From assembly GCF_014648115.1 (NCBI RefSeq), contig NZ_BMQM01000002.1, positions 62,001-126,000 of the forward strand: a stretch of DNA of 64,000 bases, written 5' to 3'. The position numbers were made by a program, and so were the translations under genes. The notes below the pieces were generated by a model that ran no database searches, was not told where the DNA came from, and worked only from the letters and a program-made list of their open reading frames with translations. How positions within the stretch are numbered: position 1 is the stretch's first letter; each line of letters opens with the position of its first letter. Positions 12,282 through 34,159 of this stretch are shown here, piece by piece. This DNA comes from Deinococcus seoulensis. GTDB lineage: Bacteria > Deinococcota > Deinococci > Deinococcales > Deinococcaceae.

Positions 12282-12371
12282 CGATCCATTCCCGGCCCCC
12301 GCGCCGGGCATCCACATCCCACCTCTGCGGCGCGGCTCCGGCCACGCCCGGACCTGCACCACTGGAGCAAC

Positions 12372-14807
<2,436 letters not shown>

Positions 14808-14845
14808 TCGGCTGCACCCTGACCCGCTGAGGACGGCGGGACCGG

Positions 14846-14877
14846 GTGGGCGGCGGGGTGAGGGCCTCGCCGCCCAC
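14846..14877 (+). terminator. hairpin after gyrA
   Basis: Arms GTGGGCGGCG and CGCCGCCCAC, about 40 bases after the gyrA stop, followed by a weak T-containing stretch GCCTGTTCC. Confidence 0.6.
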
Positions 14878-14907
14878 GCCTGTTCCGGCCGACCATCAAT
14901 GCCCTTG

Positions 14908-15042
14908 ACACGGATTCCGTTTGTTTCGCTGACAATCCGGAACTTCACCGGATTGCCAGCTCCACGTCCGGAATCCGTTTCTCTCCTACTCGCATCCGCT
15001 CGGATTGAACGGCCTTGTAGGCCATTCAATCGGAGTCCGTAT
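14908..15042 (-). repeat. dispersed palindromic repeat, copy B (full length)
   Basis: Same 135-bp layout as copy A: CGGATTCCGTTTGTTTCG at one end and a hairpin end finishing GGAGTCCGTAT. It lies in the 706-base gap between gyrA and the CRP-family gene, about 100 bases after gyrA. It forms an inverted pair with copy C, 71 bases away. Confidence 0.85.
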
Positions 15043-15113
15043 GAATACAGGCCCCGGCGGGGCAGATCGAACCACCTGTCGCGTCGGCCCGTACCTGAAG
15101 TAGACCTGCTGTG

Positions 15114-15250
15114 ATACGGACTCCGATTGAATGGGCTGCAAAGCCCGCTGGGTCCGAGCGAAGCGAGTAGGAGCCGGGCGGGTTCCGGACGTGGAGCCGG
15201 CAGGGGCGGTGAAGTTGCGGATTGTTGGCGAAACAAACGGCAGTCCGTAT
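15114..15250 (+). repeat. dispersed palindromic repeat, copy C (full length, inverted)
   Basis: Starts ATACGGACTCCGATTG and ends CAGTCCGTAT, opposite in direction to copy B. The sequence TGATACGG at its start resembles the stop-codon junction of other copies, but no gene ending there was recognised. Confidence 0.85.
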
Positions 15251-15413
15251 GAGCCGGGAACGCCCCCACCGGGGGATTCGGTTCGGCGGTGAGCGGCAGG
15301 TGAGGTGCGGCGGGGCGGCAGGCAGGCCGAAAGTGCTGTGCTGCTGCGCCTCGCGCGAACCGCGACTGACCGGGTGATCTGTAATCTCAACACTGATTAA
15401 AGAAACAAAAGTG

Positions 15414-15442
15414 TTTACAAAAAAGTGACATTGGGTTACACT
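15414..15442 (+). promoter_or_regulatory. promoter of the CRP-family gene
   Basis: TTTACA and TACACT with a 17-base spacer. Inverted AGTGTTTAC and GTTACACT elements overlap the two boxes, a possible autoregulatory site. Confidence 0.7.
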
Positions 15443-15513
15443 GTGAGCACGTCGGGAATAAGCCCCCGGCACCCCGTTCCCCCCCTCTCACACCGCCCAA
15501 GGAGGCGCACACA

Positions 15514-16122
<609 letters not shown>

Positions 16123-16151
16123 TCCACACCACACACTTCTTTGTCCAGCAG

Positions 16152-16183
16152 CGCTGCCCGGTCGTCACGACGGGCAGCGTTTT
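16152..16183 (+). terminator. Rho-independent terminator after the CRP-family gene
   Basis: Arms CGCTGCCCG and CGGGCAGCG with an inner GTCGT/ACGAC stem, followed by TTTT. Confidence 0.85.
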
Positions 16184-16275
16184 CGTGTGGGAACTGCCCC
16201 GTGTTTCCGGGCACGTGACACCCACCGGGCTGGACAGCGGGCCGCGTTGCCATTCCCCCATCAGCAGTTGACCCT

Positions 16276-16281
16276 TAGACT
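16276..16281 (+). promoter_or_regulatory. -10 box of the adrenodoxin-reductase-like gene
   Basis: TAGACT seven bases before the ATG at 16289; leaderless pattern. Confidence 0.5.
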
Positions 16282-16288
16282 CAACTTC

Positions 16289-17647
16289 ATGAGTCTGACA
16301 GTCACCCCCGAACGTCCGCTGCGCGTCGCCGTGATCGGCAGCGGCCCCAGCGGCATCTTCGCCACCGAAGCCCTGCTCAAGAGCGACCTGAACGTCGATA
16401 TCGACGTGTTCGACCGCCTCCCCACCCCCTACGGACTGGTGCGCTACGGCGTGGCACCCGACCACCTGACCATCAAGAGCGTCACGCGCGGCTTTGAGAA
16501 GACCCTCGGCGACCCACGCGTGCGCTTTCTCGGGAACGTGGAATTCGGCACGGACCTCACCCACCAGGACGCCCTGAGCCACTACGACGCCATTCTGTAC
16601 ACCGTCGGGGCCAGCAGCGACCGCCGCCTGGGCATCCCCGGCGAGGACCTGACCGGCTCCATGAGCGCCACCGAGTTCGTCGCGTGGTACAACGGCCATC
16701 CGGACGCCGCCGCGCGCGAGATGGTCCTCAGCGCCGGTGGGGTCGCCGTGGTCGGCGTGGGGAACGTGGCGCTCGACGTGAGCCGCATCCTGGCCAAGAC
16801 CACCGCGGAACTGCGCAGCAGTGACATCGCCGCGCACGCCCTGGACGCCCTGGAACACAGCGCCGTGAAGGACGTGTGGATCCTGGGTCGGCGCGGCCCG
16901 GCGCAGGCGGCCTTCACGACCAAGGAACTGCGTGAATTCGGGGAACTGCACGAATCCGAACCCGTCGTGAACCCGGCCGAGATCGCCCTGACCGACGCCG
17001 AGGAAGCCGCCATCACCGACAACGTGAAGAAGAAGAACATCGAGGTGCTGCGCGACTTCGCCGCCCGTGAACGCGAGGGCAAACCCCGCCGCGTTCACCT
17101 GCGTTTCCTGGTGTCCCCCACCGAGATCATCGACGACGGCACCGGGCACGTGGGCGGCCTGAAAGTGGAACGCAACCGCCTGGACGAGAACGGAAACGCC
17201 GTCGGCACCGGCGAGTACGAGGTGCTGCCTGTGCAGATGGTGCTGCGCTCGGTCGGGTACCGGGGCGTGGCGCTGCCCGGCGTGCCCTTCGACGAGCGGC
17301 GCGGCGTGATTCCCAACGAGGAAGGCCGCGTGGAGGGCCGCGTGGGCGAGTACACCGCCGGGTGGATCAAGCGCGGCCCGAGCGGCGTGGTCGGCACGAA
17401 CCGCAAGGACGCCACCGACACCGTCGCGCTCCTGCTGGCCGACGTGAAAGGCGGCGCGCTGCCCGGCGCGGCCCACCCCACCCGCGAGGCCGTGGACGCC
17501 CTGCTGGCCGGGCGGGGCGTGCAGGTGTACTCCTTCGCGGACTGGCAGACCCTCGACGCGCACGAACTGGCGACCGGGCAGGCCGAGGGCCGCCCCCGCC
17601 GCAAGGTCGTGCACCGCGAGATGATGCTCGGCCACCGCCGGGGCTGA
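16289..17647 (+). CDS. ferredoxin-NADP reductase, adrenodoxin reductase type
   Basis: The 452-residue flavoprotein moves electrons between NADPH and ferredoxin. It shows the FAD Rossmann motif VIGSGPSGIFATEALL, then DRLPTPYGLVRYGVAPDH and IKSVTRGFEK, hallmark stretches of adrenodoxin reductase/FprA enzymes. The NADP-binding VVGVGNVALDVSRIL is near residue 155, and GWIKRGPSGVVGTNRKDA near the C-terminus. The ATG at 16289 is preferred to an earlier in-frame codon because it is at the family start and follows a TAGACT box. Confidence 0.9.
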   Translation: MSLTVTPERPLRVAVIGSGPSGIFATEALLKSDLNVDIDVFDRLPTPYGLVRYGVAPDHLTIKSVTRGFEKTLGDPRVRFLGNVEFGTDLTHQDALSHYDAILYTVGASSDRRLGIPGEDLTGSMSATEFVAWYNGHPDAAAREMVLSAGGVAVVGVGNVALDVSRILAKTTAELRSSDIAAHALDALEHSAVKDVWILGRRGPAQAAFTTKELREFGELHESEPVVNPAEIALTDAEEAAITDNVKKKNIEVLRDFAAREREGKPRRVHLRFLVSPTEIIDDGTGHVGGLKVERNRLDENGNAVGTGEYEVLPVQMVLRSVGYRGVALPGVPFDERRGVIPNEEGRVEGRVGEYTAGWIKRGPSGVVGTNRKDATDTVALLLADVKGGALPGAAHPTREAVDALLAGRGVQVYSFADWQTLDAHELATGQAEGRPRRKVVHREMMLGHRRG

Positions 17648-17683
17648 TCGCCCAGGCATGCGGGGGGCAGAGGGACGTTCTGG

Positions 17684-17689
17684 CATACT
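17684..17689 (+). promoter_or_regulatory. -10 box of the thioredoxin-reductase-like gene
   Basis: CATACT six bases before the ATG; leaderless pattern. Confidence 0.5.
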
Positions 17690-17695
17690 CGCCGC

Positions 17696-18706
17696 ATGAG
17701 CGTCCCCTCCCCCACCTTTCCCCCTGAACGTGACGCGGACGTACTGGTCATTGGTGCCGGGCCTGCCGGACTGCACGCCGCGTTCTACGCCGCGTGGCGC
17801 GGCCTGAACGTGACCCTGCTGGACGCCCGGCACGAACCCGGCGGGCAACTGAGCGCCCTGTACCCGGACCGGCGGGTGTACGACGTGCCGGGCCTGCCCG
17901 CCGCGCGCGCCGCCGACGTGATCGCCGGACTGGTCCGGCAACTGGACGGCCTGAACGTGCAGTTGCACCTGCACACCCTGGCCCACACGCTGGAACCCGA
18001 CGGTGACGGCTGGCGGGTCGGGGCGACCACCCCGGACGGCCCGCGCAGCTACCGGGCGGGCGCCGTGATCCTGGCGGCGGGCCTGGGCGCACTGCTGCCC
18101 CGCGACGCGCGCGTGCCCGGCGCGGACACCCACCCGGATGTGCGGACGGACGTGCCGGACGCCGCAGCACTCGCGGGTCGGCGCGTCCTGATCGTGGGCG
18201 GCGTGCCGCAGGCCACCCGCGCCGCCCTGGACCTCGCGCGTGGCGGGGCGCAGGTGACCCTCACGCACCGCCGCGCCGGGTTCCGGGGCAGTCCCGCCGA
18301 CCTGGACACCCTGGAGGACGCGGGCCGCAGCGGGCTGCTGACGCTGCTGGCCCCCGCCGTCCTGACCACCCTGACCCCGACCGGCGCGGTCCTGACCGTG
18401 GACGGACACCCGCGCGACGTGAAGGCCGACACGGTCCTGATCCTGAACGGCTACCTGCCCGACCTGAGCCCGCTCCAGAGCTGGCCGCTGGACTGGCAGG
18501 GCGAGTACGTCCCGGACGGCGTGGGCGGCCGCACCGCCCTGAGCGGCGTGTTCGTGGCGGGCGACCTCGCGGCGTCCGGGCAGGACTTCAAGCTGATCTC
18601 GGTGGGGCTGGCGCAGGCGGCCGTGGCCGCCAACCACGCCGCGCATCATGTTCGCCCGGACCTGCGCGTGCGGCCCGGTCACTCCAGCGAGAAACGCCTC
18701 AGCTGA
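17696..18706 (+). CDS. thioredoxin-reductase-like flavoprotein, probable ferredoxin/flavodoxin-NADP reductase
   Basis: The 336-residue protein has FAD motif VLVIGAGPAGLHAAFYAAWRG, a GGQL FAD contact, a second Rossmann VLIVGGVPQATRAALDLA and a C-terminal GVFVAGDLAASGQDFKLIS. It contains no cysteine at all, so the CxxC of thioredoxin reductase is missing. That makes it more like the YumC type ferredoxin-NADP reductase. With the gene at 16289 it forms a pair of ferredoxin-reductase-like proteins. Its stop lies within the first unit of the 29-bp tandem repeat. Confidence 0.8.
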   Translation: MSVPSPTFPPERDADVLVIGAGPAGLHAAFYAAWRGLNVTLLDARHEPGGQLSALYPDRRVYDVPGLPAARAADVIAGLVRQLDGLNVQLHLHTLAHTLEPDGDGWRVGATTPDGPRSYRAGAVILAAGLGALLPRDARVPGADTHPDVRTDVPDAAALAGRRVLIVGGVPQATRAALDLARGGAQVTLTHRRAGFRGSPADLDTLEDAGRSGLLTLLAPAVLTTLTPTGAVLTVDGHPRDVKADTVLILNGYLPDLSPLQSWPLDWQGEYVPDGVGGRTALSGVFVAGDLAASGQDFKLISVGLAQAAVAANHAAHHVRPDLRVRPGHSSEKRLS

Positions 18707-18813
18707 CCGGGCCTGTGGGGACGCACCTCAGCTGACCGGGCCTGTGGGGACGCACCTCAGCTGACCGGGCCCGTGAAGATGCATCTCAGCTGATCAGGCC
18801 CGTGTGCGCGCGC
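18698..18813. repeat. four 29-bp tandem repeats spanning two convergent gene ends
   Basis: Units start at 18698, 18727, 18756 and 18785. The first two are identical; the third and fourth diverge. Each begins CTCAGCTGA, whose palindromic TCAGCTGA gives TGA on both strands. The plus-strand flavoprotein stops in unit 1 and the minus-strand acetyltransferase stops in unit 4. Confidence 0.92.
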
Positions 18814-19598
18814 GGCGTCAGGCCCTGCGCGCGCACCAGCGTCCGCACTTCCTGGCAGCGGCAGCCCCGGTATGTACACAGCAGGCCTTCCGGGTCGCGG
18901 TTCAGCAGGCGCACCGTGGCGTCCACCAGGTCACGCACGCGGTACAGGCGCAGCGTGGCCTGCCCCACCTGCGTGCTGCGCAGCCCGGCGTGCACCTCGG
19001 GTGCCAGGTGATCGAAATCCGCCGAGCAGTTCGGGAAGGCAGTCGGGAGGACCTGACCGTCCAGCGGCACGTACCGCGTCAGCAGCGGCATGCCCGCGAG
19101 GTGCTCGCCGTAGTGCACGCTGGTGTTACTGCCGAAATCCACGCCCATCAGCAGCGCGTACCCGTTCAGGTCGTACAGCGCCCCGACCGGCTGGTACGGA
19201 CTGCTGAGGGACTGCGCCTCGGTGATGCGGGCCGCCTCGCTGCCCAGCGCGATGAAACTCAGGGTGGGGTGGAAGGAGCGCCGGGCGTCTGCGCGGTCCA
19301 CGATCTCCTGCGACACCCGGCCGATGTCGCGGCTCACGCGGCTGTCCCGGTGAAAGCGGGCGTGCGTGGTCGAGGTCGGCCGGGACAGCAGCGTCGAGTA
19401 CGTGAAGGCCGGAGCCACCAGCGTCGCGGTGCGCGCGGCCAGGGCGTCCACGACTGTGCGCGCGCCGCCGTCCAGCGTTCCGAAGGATTTCAGGCTGGCG
19501 TGCACGATCACGTGCTGCGACCCGTCCAGTCCCAGCGCACGCAGCCCCTCGTCCAGCTCGGCGGGGGTCACGGCGGGGCGGCGAAGCAGATTCAACAC
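18786..19598 (-). CDS. AAC(3)-family aminoglycoside N-acetyltransferase-like protein
   Basis: The 270-residue protein follows the AAC(3)/FrbF fold: VIVHASLKSFGTLDGGARTVVDAL at the start, ATLVAPAFTYSTL, RSFHPTLSFIALG with the conserved His-Pro, and NTSVHYGEHLAG with a second His. Members acetylate amines with acetyl-CoA, but many chromosomal ones are not resistance enzymes. The C-terminal CTYRGCRCQEV is unusual, with three closely spaced Cys. The start is GTG, six bases after TAAACT. The stop lies in the 29-bp repeat. Confidence 0.82.
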   Translation of the reverse strand: MLNLLRRPAVTPAELDEGLRALGLDGSQHVIVHASLKSFGTLDGGARTVVDALAARTATLVAPAFTYSTLLSRPTSTTHARFHRDSRVSRDIGRVSQEIVDRADARRSFHPTLSFIALGSEAARITEAQSLSSPYQPVGALYDLNGYALLMGVDFGSNTSVHYGEHLAGMPLLTRYVPLDGQVLPTAFPNCSADFDHLAPEVHAGLRSTQVGQATLRLYRVRDLVDATVRLLNRDPEGLLCTYRGCRCQEVRTLVRAQGLTPRAHTGLIS

Positions 19599-19604
19599 AC
19601 CCGC

Positions 19605-19610
19605 AGTTTA
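19605..19610 (-). promoter_or_regulatory. -10 box of the AAC(3)-like gene
   Basis: TAAACT on the minus strand six bases before a GTG start; leaderless pattern. Confidence 0.55.
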
Positions 19611-19720
19611 CTCCGCTGCGGGCAGCAGAACTGATACGCGGGCGGGAGAGCGGCAGCGGGGCACAGGGAGTGGGACATGGGCAGTGGGGCGGCGGCAGGG
19701 GGCCGGCCAGCAACAGAGCA

Positions 19721-19753
19721 GTGACCCGCCTGCTGCGGGGCAGGGCGGGTCAC
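19721..19753. terminator. hairpin downstream of the type III glutamine synthetase
   Basis: Perfect 10-bp arms GTGACCCGCC and GGCGGGTCAC with a 13-base loop, about 80 bases beyond the gene end. The flanking 19620-19830 region shows no gene. Confidence 0.55.
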
Positions 19754-19830
19754 TGGCATGGGTCGGTCAGGGCGTGGGGTGCAGGTGGGCAGGTGATCCA
19801 CTCACCACGACCCGCTCCCACGCGCTTCCC

Positions 19831-21987
<2,157 letters not shown>

Positions 21988-22083
21988 GTCGCTCCCTGTG
22001 GTGGGCCACGCCGTTGGGTGCGCGGTGTGCCTGGCGTGTTCCGGTTCACGCCGCGCCGGTCGGTGGCTCACGTACTGCCCGCG

Positions 22084-22112
22084 AGTATAGAAGGGCACCC
22101 TGGCAGGGTCAA
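22084..22112 (-). promoter_or_regulatory. promoter of the type III glutamine synthetase
   Basis: TTGACC and TATACT with exactly 17 bases between, on the minus strand, about 97 bases before the ATG. Confidence 0.8.
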
Positions 22113-22420
22113 CGCATTGTTCTGAACAAGATGACGGTTTGCTGGCCGTCCGCTCATCCGGCCGGGGTTTCCCATGCAGCTTGTCACGGTGCGCGTGAGC
22201 AGAACTGCACCTTTCCCGGAACACTTTGCAGCGTGGCGGGTACGGGGCGTGGGCGTGCGTGACCGGGGGCTCGCGGCCTGCCGGGGCGGCGCGGGCGTTC
22301 CCGGCGTGCCGGGTGGCTGCGAAGGTCGTACCATTTCGAGATGGCCGGGTGGTGTGTTCAGGGAGCATGTGTTCAGGAAGCAGCGCCGCGCCCTCAGCTC
22401 TCCTTGACGCCCCTGACGGT

Positions 22421-22444
22421 GCCGGGCGCCTGATGGTGCCCGGC
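22421..22444. other. strong hairpin in the glutamine synthetase intergenic region
   Basis: GCCGGGCGCC-TGAT-GGTGCCCGGC forms a 10-bp stem with a four-base loop. The 675-base gap 21988-22662 holds the glnN promoter, this hairpin and, from about 22515 to 22640, a pyrimidine-rich tract made of CTGTGCTGTTC-like units just before glnA. No gene was seen. Confidence 0.55.
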
Positions 22445-22662
22445 GCGGCGTGGTTCTGAGTGTGGTGTGGGCCGTGCCTGCGGCGCTGGCCGCCGCGCTG
22501 ATTTGACTTGCCGTGCCGTGACCTGCTCTGCTGTGTTCCCTCTCCTGCGTTTCCCGCGCTGTTCCCCTGTGCTGTTCTTCTGCGCTGTGCTGCTGTTCCA
22601 CACTGTTTCCGCCGGGCTGTGCCCGTGACCCCAGCGTTCCCCTTCCGGAGGTTCCTTTCACC

Positions 22663-24074
<1,412 letters not shown>

Positions 24075-24075
<1 letters not shown>

Positions 24076-24129
24076 TACGGACGCCGATTGAACGAACGGC
24101 TCTGTCAGCCATTCAATCGGAGTCCGTGT
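24075..24129. repeat. dispersed palindromic repeat, copy E (short hairpin form)
   Basis: 55 bp: ATACGGACGCCGATTGAA, short middle, then ATTCAATCGGAGTCCGTGT. It begins at the last base of the glnA stop codon and could act as a 3' hairpin for the glnA mRNA. Confidence 0.8.
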
Positions 24130-24481
24130 GTCACGGGTCACCTGCCTGTCCGGGCTGCGCCTGGTAGAGACGCCCCGCCCGTAGCATGGCGGCGTGGTGG
24201 GGTGGCCATCCTGCGGCGACGCGGCCGGATTGCCCGTGGACCGGGTGTCCTGGCACTTTTGTATCGGGGCGCCGGGTGCTGAAACCTTCACCCACCGGGG
24301 GAGGCAGGGTCTCAACTGGACAAGTTGTCCTTGCGTTCCACTGCATGAAAATGCTGCTGTTACGCCCGGCAGCCGCTCGCCGCGCAATCAGGTTGTCGAA
24401 CTAACCCGGATTACGGCAATCATCGACTGGTATTAATGTGGTCACGCTTCAATCATTTCAATGGTCTTCATGAGTGACGCA

Positions 24482-24510
24482 TTGACATGTCATAAAGCGC
24501 TTCATAGAAT
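24482..24510 (+). promoter_or_regulatory. promoter of the branched-chain amino acid transporter operon
   Basis: TTGACA and TAGAAT with a 17-base spacer. A perfect 10-bp palindrome TGACATGTCA (24483-24492) overlaps the -35 box and may be an operator. The rest of the 24130-24572 gap shows only a GGACAA-G-TTGTCC palindrome (24320-24332). Confidence 0.8.
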
Positions 24511-24572
24511 CTGGGCATCACCACACCGCACCCGGACATCAGGTCTGGCGTGCACCCATATCTGGAGGACCC

Positions 24573-25730
<1,158 letters not shown>

Positions 25731-25794
25731 GGCGGCTGTTCCGGGCCGCGTCTATACACGCGACCCCCTCTATGACAGTTCCCCGTACCATCCT

Positions 25795-25820
25795 GGGGCC
25801 GGGCCTATGTGCTCGGCCCC
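25795..25820 (+). terminator. hairpin between livJ and livH
   Basis: Arms GGGGCCG and CGGCCCC. The livJ-livH gap (about 330 bases) holds no gene. Such a hairpin could partly terminate or protect the livJ mRNA so that binding protein exceeds permease. Confidence 0.45.
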
Positions 25821-26061
25821 ATCTGCGTTTCCACTGTTGACCCGGCGCGCAGGTAGGAGACGGGCACGTCAGGCGAAGACCATCGACGGTCTGCGCTGAC
25901 CGGGGTAGACAGGAAAGGCGAGGGAGGTCCCCGCCACACCCCGGTCGCTGTTCCCTTCGTTTTACCGTTGAACTGCGCGTGACGCCCACGCCGGTCGTCA
26001 TGCCCGCAGCGGCACCGGACCACAGGGTCGGGATATCTGGGTTTCAAAGGAGTTGGTTGTT

Positions 26062-29513
<3,452 letters not shown>

Positions 29514-29521
<8 letters not shown>

Positions 29522-30242
29522 GGCCAAACCCATGCTGGAACTGCAAGACGTCCACACGTACTACGACCACATCCACGCGCTCAAGGGCGTGTCCATGACC
29601 GTGAACGAGGGCGAGATCGTCGCCCTGATCGGCGGGAACGGCGCGGGCAAGACCACCAGCCTGCGCACCATCAGCGGCATGATGAAACCCCGCAGCGGCA
29701 GCCTGACCTTCGAGGGGCAGAACATCGCCGGGATTCCCGCGCATCACATCCTGAACAAGGGCATCAGCCACGTGCCCGAGGGACGGCGGATCTTCAAGGA
29801 CATGACCGTCCGCGAGAACCTCGACGTGGGCGCGTACAGCGTCACCGACCGCGCCCTGATCGAGAGTCGCATTCAGGAGGGCTTCGGGTTCTTCCCGCGC
29901 CTGAAGGAACGCGAGGGTCAGCTGGGCGGCACCATGTCCGGCGGTGAGCAGCAGATGCTGGCCATTGCCCGCGCCCTGATGGTCAACCCGCGCCTGCTGC
30001 TGCTCGACGAGCCCAGCATGGGCCTGTCGCCGCTGTTCGTGGAAGCGATCTTCGACATCATCGTGAAACTGAACCAGGAACGCGGCACCACCGTGCTGCT
30101 GGTCGAGCAGAACGCGAACATGGCCCTGCAGATCGCGCACCGCGCGTACGTGTTGCAGACCGGCGAGATCAAACTGTCGGGCAACGCGGCCGACATCGCG
30201 CAGGACGAGAGCGTCCGCAAGGCGTACCTCGGCGACGAGTAA
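29514..30242 (+). CDS. livF: branched-chain amino acid ABC transporter, ATP-binding protein LivF
   Basis: The 242-residue ATPase pairs with LivG. It shows Walker A GGNGAGKTTSLRTI, GISHVPEGRRIFKDMTVREN (LivF family), the signature TMSGGEQQMLAIARALM, Walker B LLLLDEPSMGLSP and a final LVEQNANMAL. It ends the five-gene liv operon, followed by a terminator. Confidence 0.95.
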
Positions 30243-30260
30243 CGTTCAGGCGCGACTGGG

Positions 30261-30290
30261 CCGACCCTCCGGGAAACTGGGGGGTCGGTT
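30261..30290 (+). terminator. terminator after livF
   Basis: Arms CCGACCCTCC and GGGGGGTCGG (one G-T pair) followed by TTCGTCT, 18 bases after the livF stop. Confidence 0.7.
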
Positions 30291-30385
30291 CGTCTATCCG
30301 GATGGAGAGGCTCCGTGTTTGCCGCCATCCACCATCCACCATCTGCGGCATCAGGTGAACAGCGGGTCGGGTAGGCTGGGTGCCG

Positions 30386-31363
30386 ATGCGTCTCAAGTTG
30401 ATTCCGGTACTGGCGGCCCTCCTCCTGAGCGGGTGCGCGCCGGTGCAGACCGTCGTGAATCCGACTCAGCTGCCCGCTGCGACCGATTTCGGAGCGCACG
30501 CGAACCCGATGGAGTGGTGGTACGCGAGCGCCTACCTGCCGGGCGATGGGTTGGCGCTGCACTGGGCGCAATTCCGGGTGCGTGACCCACGGGTGCCGGT
30601 GCCGCTGATGATCTCGCACGTGGCGGTCACGGACCTGCGAACGGGCGAGCTGACATTCCTGGAACAGTCGCCGGGCACGGGCGACGCCGCGTTCCCGCCA
30701 CTGCGCATCCGGCAGGGCGCGTGGACGCTGACGCAGACCGGACCGGAACCGACCGCGCCGCTGATCCTGCAGGCCGGGCCGCTGGACCTGACCCTGACAC
30801 CCCTGAAAGGGCCGGTACTGCACCCACCGGGGTACAGCGGCAGCGCGGACACCGGCGTGCTGTTCTACCAGGGGATCACGCGACTGGCCCTGGCGGGGTC
30901 CGTGAACGGCCGGGCCGTGCAGGGTCAGGCGTGGCTGGATCACCAGTGGGGGAACCAGATTCCGGGGCAGACGGCGCTGTGGGACTGGTTCAGCGTGCAC
31001 CTGGAAGGCGGGCGGGACCTGATGGTGTACCGCGTGCGGCGGCTGGACGGGTCGGTGGCGCAGTTGATCGGCAGTGTGGTGGAACCGGACGGGCGCGTGC
31101 GGGCCGTCTCCGGGCTGCGGGCCGAGCCGGGAGAGGCGTGGGTCAGTCCGCAGGGCCGGGAGTACACGCTGGGCTGGCGACTGGTCTCGGACGAGTTCGA
31201 CCTGACCGTGCAGGCCGTGCGGCGCGAACAGGAACTCCTGAGCCGCAGTACCCGCATCGCGTACTGGGAAGGGCCGATCGAGGTGACGGGCATGTGGGCC
31301 GGAGCGCCAGCCCGGGGGCAGGGAATGATGGAACTCGTCAGCGGGGCCTGGACGCCGAAGTAA
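30386..31363 (+). CDS. CrtC/AttH lipocalin-like lipoprotein
   Basis: The 325-residue protein begins with a lipoprotein signal (MRLKLIPVLAALLLSGC). The mature part has ANPMEWWYASAYL and later GQAWLDHQWGNQIP, hallmarks of the hydroxyneurosporene synthase/AttH family, a two-domain lipocalin-like fold. Members hydrate carotenoid double bonds or bind lipids. Location outside the membrane argues against a pigment pathway enzyme acting in the cytoplasm. ATG 30386 is eight bases after TAGGCT; a GTG two codons earlier is possible. Confidence 0.8.
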   Translation: MRLKLIPVLAALLLSGCAPVQTVVNPTQLPAATDFGAHANPMEWWYASAYLPGDGLALHWAQFRVRDPRVPVPLMISHVAVTDLRTGELTFLEQSPGTGDAAFPPLRIRQGAWTLTQTGPEPTAPLILQAGPLDLTLTPLKGPVLHPPGYSGSADTGVLFYQGITRLALAGSVNGRAVQGQAWLDHQWGNQIPGQTALWDWFSVHLEGGRDLMVYRVRRLDGSVAQLIGSVVEPDGRVRAVSGLRAEPGEAWVSPQGREYTLGWRLVSDEFDLTVQAVRREQELLSRSTRIAYWEGPIEVTGMWAGAPARGQGMMELVSGAWTPK

Positions 31364-31468
31364 AACAGACCTCGTGTCATACGGGTGCCGGGGGTGGAGT
31401 TCGGACAAGCACGGGGTCTGCGGTGGGTTCAGAAGTCAACGGGGTTACTGTTAATCATCCGCAATAAA

Positions 31469-31498
31469 CTTGACACGATCGCACTCAAGTTTCAGAAT
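31469..31498 (+). promoter_or_regulatory. clpB heat-shock promoter with HAIR operator
   Basis: CTTGACA-N7-ACTCAAG (31469-31489) matches the HspR-binding HAIR inverted repeat CTTGAGT-N7-ACTCAAG at 13 of 14 positions. It overlaps a TTGACA-N17-CAGAAT promoter. HspR represses clpB in Deinococcus radiodurans. Confidence 0.82.
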
Positions 31499-31545
31499 AG
31501 TGGGAGATTGAACGTCCCTGATCCTCACCCCACGGAGGTCCACCC

Positions 31546-34104
<2,559 letters not shown>

Positions 34105-34114
34105 AGCGGCCACA

Positions 34115-34151
34115 GGCAGCGGCTCCCCCGGTAAAGGTGGGAGCCGCTGCC
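34115..34151. terminator. bidirectional terminator between clpB and the SRPBCC gene
   Basis: Perfect 13-bp arms GGCAGCGGCTCCC and GGGAGCCGCTGCC separated by 11 bases, between two convergent genes. Confidence 0.75.
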
Positions 34152-34159
34152 CGTTCGGG

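Noticed and set aside
18698..18813. 29-bp repeats as a CRISPR array
   Set aside because: Units are directly adjacent with no spacers, they overlap two coding regions and there are no cas genes.
30257..30370. CCATCCACCATCCACCATC short repeats before the CrtC-like gene
   Set aside because: Only about two and a half imperfect units; no support for function.
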